This document shows, piece by piece, positions 60,150 to 64,000 of a stretch of 64,000 nucleotides of DNA; the first letter of the stretch is position 1, and every line of letters begins with the position of its first letter. The position numbers and the translations under genes were made by a program. This DNA is from Saccharothrix carnea (GTDB lineage Bacteria > Actinomycetota > Actinomycetes > Mycobacteriales > Pseudonocardiaceae). The notes beneath the pieces are model-generated. The model saw only the letters and a list, made by a program, of their open reading frames with translations, searched no databases and was not told where the DNA came from. Location: contig NZ_PYAX01000003.1 of the NCBI RefSeq assembly GCF_003014735.1, positions 434,001 to 498,000 on the forward strand. The letters are read 5' to 3'.

Positions 60150-61014
60150 GTTTCGCTTCCGGGGCGGAGCGGTGGTCGCGGTCGTAGGCGTCGGCCCAGC
60201 GGGCGAACACGTCGCGCGAGTGGGTCGGTGAGAGGACCAGCCGTTCGAGTTGGCGCATCTTGACCTCGTAGGCGGCGATCGCGTCGGGTTCGTCGTGGAA
60301 CACCGTCGCGGTCTCGGTTTCGGCGTAGGCCAGTGGCTTGATCGGTGCCGGGAACGTCAGCAGGGCCCCGGAGTGGCGCAGGACGGCGTGCGCCTGCGCG
60401 CTCATCGGGATGATCCGCGGGCTGATCCGCGCCCACCCGCACATCAGCGTCAGCCGCAGCATCTGGTCCCGCATGACCTTCGAGTCGCCGACGACGACCC
60501 GCAACGCCGCCTCGTGGACGTAGATGACCGTCTCCGGGCCGCCCGGCCTGCGCAGCGTCTCCTGACGGGCCATCCGCGCATCGACCACACCACGGTCCTT
60601 GGTCAGCGCGAGCGCGTACTCCTCGGTCTGCGCCAGGCTCGGGATCACCAGCGGCTCGTAGGTCGTCAACGTGCTGGCCGCGTACTCGTGCACGGTCAAC
60701 GCCGTGAGCGTGTCCGACCACGGCTCGTGCCGGCGCACGAAGTTGCCCGTGTCGGCCTCGCTGGCGATGGCCAGGATCCGGTCGCGGGTCGGTTTGTCCG
60801 CGCCGCAACGGCCGAGCAGCGTCCCGATCTCCCACGGGCTCGTGCCACGGCTGCCGGTTTCGAGCTTCGACAGCTTGCCCAGGGACCAGCCCAGGGCGTC
60901 GGCGACGAAACCGGACGTCATCCGGGCCCGGTGGCGGACCCGGCGCAATTCCTCTCCCAATTCACGGCTACGGGCAGTGCTGAGCCGGGTGACCGGCTTT
61001 TCTTCGGACTCCAC
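60136..61014 (-). CDS. XRE family regulator with DUF5753 domain
   Basis: A 292-residue regulator. The helix-turn-helix (ELGEELRRVRHRARMTSGFVADALGWSLGKLSKLETGSRGTS) lies at about residues 15-60. The DUF5753 domain (WSDTLTALTVHEYAASTLTTYEPLVIPSLAQTEEYALAL) runs to the end. The GTG at 61014 follows GGGGGATTT. Genes of this type usually act with a small DUF397 partner, but here the only DUF397 gene adjoins the second, divergent regulator. Confidence 0.85.
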   Translation of the reverse strand: MESEEKPVTRLSTARSRELGEELRRVRHRARMTSGFVADALGWSLGKLSKLETGSRGTSPWEIGTLLGRCGADKPTRDRILAIASEADTGNFVRRHEPWSDTLTALTVHEYAASTLTTYEPLVIPSLAQTEEYALALTKDRGVVDARMARQETLRRPGGPETVIYVHEAALRVVVGDSKVMRDQMLRLTLMCGWARISPRIIPMSAQAHAVLRHSGALLTFPAPIKPLAYAETETATVFHDEPDAIAAYEVKMRQLERLVLSPTHSRDVFARWADAYDRDHRSAPEAKRGDT

Positions 61015-61227
61015 AAATCCCCCTATGCCGCACAAGAGCAAAGGCACGGCGGGTGGTGGGCGACGCGTTCCTCTTTGCGTGCTTCACCACCCGCCGCACA
61101 TGTCCGACCAGTGTGCGGGCTGGTCGGTGGCCTGGTGCACAACACTTTGTCCGGCCCGCAACATCGAGGTCAATACCCTTATCGAGCGACAGCCTTGGCC
61201 ACTGGTCCCGCTTTAAGATGCATTCCC

Positions 61228-62070
61228 ATGAACCGCAACACGTCGAAATCCATCGCTCTGGGAGCGCGTTTGCGCAACGCCCGCAAGGCCAATAAAATCA
61301 GCCAACGCGCGCTCGCGGAGAAGATTGGCGTCGCACATTCGTTGCTCTCGCGCAACGAAAGCGGCCAACGCGTGCCGACCCGCACGGAGGTCATCCGCAT
61401 CTTGGCGCCACTCGAACTACCCGATCGGGAACGCGAAGAAATCCTGGAGATGACCGAGGACCCGAGCGGATCGCCCCTCGCCGTGATCGAACTGCCCGAG
61501 CGCCGCGCCCAGATCGCCGCACTGGTCGAGATCGAGCAGATGGCCAAGGAAGTGGTGAGCTGGTCGCCGCTGATCATCCCCGGCCTGCTCCAGGTCAGCT
61601 CCTACACCCGCACGATCATGGAGGCCGTTCCCGTACCCCACGAGGAGATCGCCACCCGCGTCGCCGTCCGGATGGGCCGACGCGACATCCTCACCCGCCG
61701 CGACCCTGTCCGCTTCACCGCGCTCATCGGCGAAGGTGTGCTGCACCAGACGATCGGCGGCCCGGCGGTCATGGCCGAGCAGTTCGACCACCTGCTGATG
61801 ATGAGCGCGCACGAGAACGTCGAGCTGCGGATCGTGCCCACCGCCACCGGCTGGCACCCCGGGCTCTGCGGCTCGTTCCAGCTGATCAAGTGCGACGGCA
61901 CGTCCTTCGTGCACCTGGAGAACCCGGTCAGCGCCGTCTTCGTGCAGGAATCCGAAGCGGTAGCCGGTTTCGAGCGGTCCGTGCCAGAGTTGCTGGAGGT
62001 CGCGATGAGCCCGCAGGAGTCCTTCGAGCTGATCGCGAAGGAGGTGCGGCGGACGACGGGAGTCGCATGA
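61228..62070 (+). CDS. XRE family regulator with DUF5753 domain, DUF397-linked
   Basis: A 280-residue regulator. The helix-turn-helix is SIALGARLRNARKANKISQRALAEKIGVAHSLLSRNESGQRVPT. The DUF5753 domain begins near residue 85 (EIEQMAKEVVSWSPLIIPGLLQVSSYTRTIM) and ends with VVHLENP-like and SFELI segments. It overlaps the DUF397 gene by four bases (ATGA). Such pairs regulate development or metabolism in Streptomyces and relatives. Promoter sequence should lie in the 213 bases shared with the divergent regulator. Confidence 0.88.
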   Translation: MNRNTSKSIALGARLRNARKANKISQRALAEKIGVAHSLLSRNESGQRVPTRTEVIRILAPLELPDREREEILEMTEDPSGSPLAVIELPERRAQIAALVEIEQMAKEVVSWSPLIIPGLLQVSSYTRTIMEAVPVPHEEIATRVAVRMGRRDILTRRDPVRFTALIGEGVLHQTIGGPAVMAEQFDHLLMMSAHENVELRIVPTATGWHPGLCGSFQLIKCDGTSFVHLENPVSAVFVQESEAVAGFERSVPELLEVAMSPQESFELIAKEVRRTTGVA

Positions 62071-62228
62071 CACTTCGGTGGAAGAAGTCCGGGAAGAGCG
62101 CCAGTGGCGACTGCGTCGAGGTGGCGAACCACCTCGGCGCGGTGCGGGACAGCAAGAACCCCGGCGTGGTGCTCGGGGTCAGCCCGGCGCGGCTGAGGGC
62201 GTTCGTGGACGCGCTCAAAGCCCGCTGA
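62067..62228 (+). CDS. DUF397 family protein
   Basis: A 53-residue protein (LRWKKSGKSASGDCVEVANHLGAVRDSKNPGVVLGVSPARLRAFVDALK) with the WxKSSxS and CVEVA patterns of DUF397. These small proteins partner with DUF5753 XRE regulators and probably act as their modulators. It is coupled to the regulator by an ATGA overlap. Confidence 0.9.
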   Translation: MTLRWKKSGKSASGDCVEVANHLGAVRDSKNPGVVLGVSPARLRAFVDALKAR

Positions 62229-62232
62229 CGAC

Positions 62233-62265
62233 GAAGGCCCCGGCGACGTGCGCGCCGGGGCCTTC
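62233..62265 (+). terminator. hairpin terminator after DUF397 gene
   Basis: A perfect 13-base stem (GAAGGCCCCGGCG at 62233-62245, CGCCGGGGCCTTC at 62253-62265) with a 7-base loop, 5 bases past the stop. It also separates the convergent DUF5130 gene. Confidence 0.75.
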
Positions 62266-62280
62266 ACTTCGGTTCGTGCG

Positions 62281-62766
62281 TCAGGCGTTCTTCGGCGCGT
62301 GACCCGCCTGGTCGGTCAGCATCCGCAGGCCGCTCACCAGGCCGCCGGCGAGGTCGCCCTCCTTGAAGGACGCGACCATGCTCATCACGGCGAGCTTCGC
62401 GCCGCGGTCGGCGATGCGGCGGTGGGACTCCTCGCCCGTCACCACCTCGACCCGGCGTTCACCGGGCGACACGGCGACGAGCACGGCGTGCGTCGGGCGC
62501 GGGGTGCTCGCGTGCAGCTCCTCGGCCTTCGCGCGGGAGTCGGCGCCCAGCTCGCCGAGGTAGACGCTGAAGTCCAGCCCGGTGGTGCGGCTGGCCAGCG
62601 TCAACGCCTCGTCCAGGCTCGCCAGCTGCACCGGCGTGAACGGCAGGCTCGGCGCGTGCGGCTCGTACATCTTCGCGGCGGACACCCGGCCGCTGTTGGT
62701 GACGACCGCGCCCTCGGGGAGGGTCGACGGGTCCACCTCCACCCTCGTCAGCTCACCAGTTGCCAC
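62281..62766 (-). CDS. DUF5130 family protein
   Basis: A 161-residue protein of the DUF5130 (TPM-like) kind: GAVVTNSGRVSAAKMYEPHAPSLPFTPVQLASLDEALTLASRTTGLDFSVYLGEL and VLVAVSPGERRVEVVTGEESHRRI. It has no membrane segment. TPM-like domains occur in photosystem- or envelope-linked proteins; the role here is unknown. The GTG at 62766 lies about 5 bases after GGGAGG; an in-frame GTG at 62772 would overlap that site. It overlaps the end of the upstream CtaJ-like gene. Confidence 0.75.
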   Translation of the reverse strand: MATGELTRVEVDPSTLPEGAVVTNSGRVSAAKMYEPHAPSLPFTPVQLASLDEALTLASRTTGLDFSVYLGELGADSRAKAEELHASTPRPTHAVLVAVSPGERRVEVVTGEESHRRIADRGAKLAVMSMVASFKEGDLAGGLVSGLRMLTDQAGHAPKNA

Positions 62767-62998
62767 GGGCACCTCCCTTGGCGGTGCGGCCCTCGGCCGG
62801 CGCCGTGACGGCCTGGTGCGCGCCGCCGGGCAAGCCCGCGGGGTTCGCCGTCCACCAGACGGGGGCGTAGTTCCACTCCTGGCCCGGGCGGTACCGCTGA
62901 ATGCGGGTGGCCTTCGGCCTCAGCGTCAGTAGCGTGATCACGCCGTAGATGGCCAGCGGGATCAGCGCGAAGACGAGCACGGTCTCCACGATGGTCAC
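62753..62998 (-). CDS. small membrane protein, possibly CtaJ-like oxidase subunit
   Basis: An 81-residue protein with one or two N-terminal helices (VETVLVFALIPLAIYGVITLLTL), then RIQRYRPGQEWNYAPVWWTANPAGLPGG and a basic tail. The RYRPGQEWNYAPVWWTANP signature matches small actinobacterial proteins that have been named aa3-type oxidase subunit CtaJ, to my recollection. Co-transcription with the DUF5130 gene is likely (14-base overlap). The GTG at 62998 lacks a clear ribosome binding site. Confidence 0.65.
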   Translation of the reverse strand: MTIVETVLVFALIPLAIYGVITLLTLRPKATRIQRYRPGQEWNYAPVWWTANPAGLPGGAHQAVTAPAEGRTAKGGARGNW

Positions 62999-63001
62999 GC
63001 C

Positions 63002-63016
63002 GGTTACGGTAACCGA
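63002..63016. promoter_or_regulatory. perfect 7-base palindrome next to the CtaJ-like start
   Basis: CGGTTAC-G-GTAACCG lies 4-18 bases upstream of the GTG at 62998. It occupies the place where a ribosome binding site would be, so it may be an operator over a leaderless or very short leader transcript. Confidence 0.4.
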
Positions 63017-63383
63017 TCGTCCTGCTCACCCCGGGGTGAGGGCACCCGTTTCCGCACCGGTGGGGGTCCGGCGCGGTGCGCGGTGCCGTCCGGGGCGGGT
63101 TCCAACTGTGAACGCGGGTCCGGCGGGGCGGCTCCCGATCACGCGTACGGCGGTGTCCACGCCTCGGGACGCCGGGCCGACCGCGACCCCGCGTCCGCCG
63201 CCGGGATGGGCGCCGGCACATGGCATACCACGCGCTGTGATCTAGCCGACCCCCTACCTGCGACGACGTCACCCTGAGTATCCATCAATGCCGGATGCAC
63301 TAGCTCCCGTGCTCGATCGTCGCAGTGCGTACACCCGGACGGTCTTCCCCCGGACGGAGGCGAATGGCGGCCGGTTTGGCGTC

Positions 63384-63412
63384 TTGTCCTGGGCCCACTC
63401 GGCTTCTAGCTT
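63384..63412 (+). promoter_or_regulatory. sigma-70-type promoter for the SVRIT gene
   Basis: TTGTCC at 63384-63389 and TAGCTT at 63407-63412 with a 17-base spacer. The predicted transcript would start near 63419, about 65 bases before the ATG at 63485. Confidence 0.5.
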
Positions 63413-63484
63413 TTCACCTGTACGGGTCTTGCGCATCCGATTCCGGAGACCAATTCCCGCCCGATGAGTCTCGGAGGACACGAC

Positions 63485-63850
63485 ATGTACACCATGAACC
63501 TTGTTCTGGTCGCCGCCCTCACTCTTTCGTCGTACACCCAATCGGAGCAGAGCGTTACCACTGTTCAGCCTCAGACAGTGCTCGCCGAGTCGGTGCGCAT
63601 CACCTCCGATGACTCCGTTCGGATCACCGCCCAGGGCTCCGTCCGCATCACGTCCGGGCTGGACGACTCGGTCCGCATCACGGCGGCGGAGCCCGCGTCG
63701 GTCCGCATCACCGGGTCGGACACGGATTCGGTGCGCATCACGATGGCCGGTTCGGTGCGCATCACGTCCGACGCGAACGACTCGGTCCGGATCACGTCCG
63801 GTTCCGTGCGCATCACCGACGACCGCGAGGGCTACGTCCTCGCGGCGTGA
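63485..63850 (+). CDS. putative secreted protein of nine SVRIT repeats
   Basis: A 121-residue protein. Residues 5-16 are hydrophobic (NLVLVAALTLSS) and signal-peptide-like, but without positive charge. From residue 36 to 111 the pentapeptide SVRIT recurs nine times (36, 44, 52, 62, 72, 82, 90, 100, 107), separated by 2-5 residue linkers rich in Asp, Gly, Ser and Ala. Spacing is 8 or 10 except the last (7). There are no cysteines and almost no aromatics. CGGAGG sits 7 bases before the ATG. Repeats use different synonymous codons (GTG/GTT/GTC, CGC/CGG, ACC/ACG), so the protein sequence appears selected. No known family is recognised; a beta-rich surface protein, an amyloid-like structure or a multi-core peptide precursor are possible. 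Confidence 0.75.
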   Translation: MYTMNLVLVAALTLSSYTQSEQSVTTVQPQTVLAESVRITSDDSVRITAQGSVRITSGLDDSVRITAAEPASVRITGSDTDSVRITMAGSVRITSDANDSVRITSGSVRITDDREGYVLAA

Positions 63851-63866
63851 CGGGAGAGGGGTGGCG

Positions 63867-64000
63867 CTAAGCCGCGGGCTCGCCCAGGTACGGCAGCCAG
63901 AGCGGGTCGGCCTCGGTGACGCCGGCCAGCAGCCGCCAGTGCGGTCCGCGGGGCGCGTTCGGCACCACGCGCAGGCGCCAGCCCAGCTCCGAGAGGAGCT
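63867..64000 (-). CDS. C-terminal end of an unidentified protein (runs off the window)
   Basis: The last 43 residues of a minus-strand gene (GWRLRVVPNAPRGPHWRLLA, then GVTEADPLWLPYLGEPAA and TAG). Codon use looks genuine. Too little is visible to name it. It converges with the SVRIT gene across 16 bases. Confidence 0.6.
   Translation of the reverse strand, partial: LLSELGWRLRVVPNAPRGPHWRLLAGVTEADPLWLPYLGEPAA

Larger units (their letters stand above)
62999..63484. other. 486-base intergenic region
   Basis: It contains the palindrome at 63002-63016 and the promoter candidate at 63384-63412. No gene is supported elsewhere within it; short frames lack ribosome binding sites. Confidence 0.5.

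Noticed and set aside
57383..60835. Minus-strand open frame of about 1150 codons opposite pepN
   Set aside because: Same shadow effect; pepN on the plus strand has all catalytic motifs and a ribosome binding site.
63571..63816. Minus-strand frame with VMRTE repeats
   Set aside because: Reverse complement of the SVRIT repeats. The plus-strand frame has the promoter, ribosome binding site and leader; the minus frame has none.

Overview
This is high-GC actinobacterial chromosome, most likely from the order Pseudonocardiales (Saccharothrix, Lentzea or Actinosynnema type). The placement rests on the very high third-position GC, many GTG starts, a mycothiol-linked Rv2466c-type protein, an Eis-type acetyltransferase, XRE/DUF397 regulator pairs, clpP1-clpP2-clpX next to tig, and an actinomycete integrative and conjugative element (AICE). 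It is inferred from gene content; no search was run.

Layout. 0.1-8.5 kb: an ECF sigma factor diverging from a membrane haem/ferredoxin protein, a B12-binding radical SAM protein, DoxX, a NodI/NodJ-type ABC exporter, a GNAT enzyme and ndk. 8.5-15.7 kb: a giant two-catalytic-domain pullulanase and a Tat-exported PhoD phosphatase. 15.7-20.1 kb: the valS-folC-DUF4233 operon. 20.2-29.2 kb: a FdhF/YdeP-type molybdoenzyme, a lipoprotein, a phytoene-desaturase-like flavoprotein, an oxalate/formate-type MFS carrier with a 35-residue partner, fdhD and a CoA-transferase. 29.3-35.8 kb: an esterase, a methyltransferase, a small hydrolase, then clpX, clpP2, clpP1 and tig, all on the minus strand. 35.8-38.6 kb: a 1.1 kb stretch without a supported gene, a LysR regulator, two small proteins, tRNA-Pro and tRNA-Gly.

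38.55-49.31 kb is a complete-looking AICE of about 10.8 kb inserted in the 3' end of tRNA-Gly(TCC). It is bounded by a perfect 42 bp repeat and carries int, xis, a RepSA-like initiator, an FtsK/TraB translocase, a Pra-like activator, a divergent XRE/DUF5919 regulator, a Nudix (Pif-like) protein, an HD protein and an AT-richer pentapeptide-repeat membrane protein as apparent cargo.

49.8-60.1 kb returns to ordinary chromosome: VOC protein, mycothiol-dependent isomerase family protein, Eis, DUF1542-like protein, Nei-type glycosylase, rpiB, a ComB-like protein, a large nested palindrome, an aldehyde dehydrogenase, an Rv2466c-type protein lacking the second active-site Cys, and pepN. 60.1-64 kb has two DUF5753-type XRE regulators, a DUF397 protein, a DUF5130 protein with a CtaJ-like small membrane protein, and a small probably secreted protein made of nine SVRIT repeats.

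The most unusual item is the SVRIT-repeat protein at 63485-63850. It has its own promoter and ribosome binding site, varied synonymous codons between repeats, and matches no family I recognise. The AICE, with its regulatory sites, and the 55134-55273 palindrome are the next most worthwhile.
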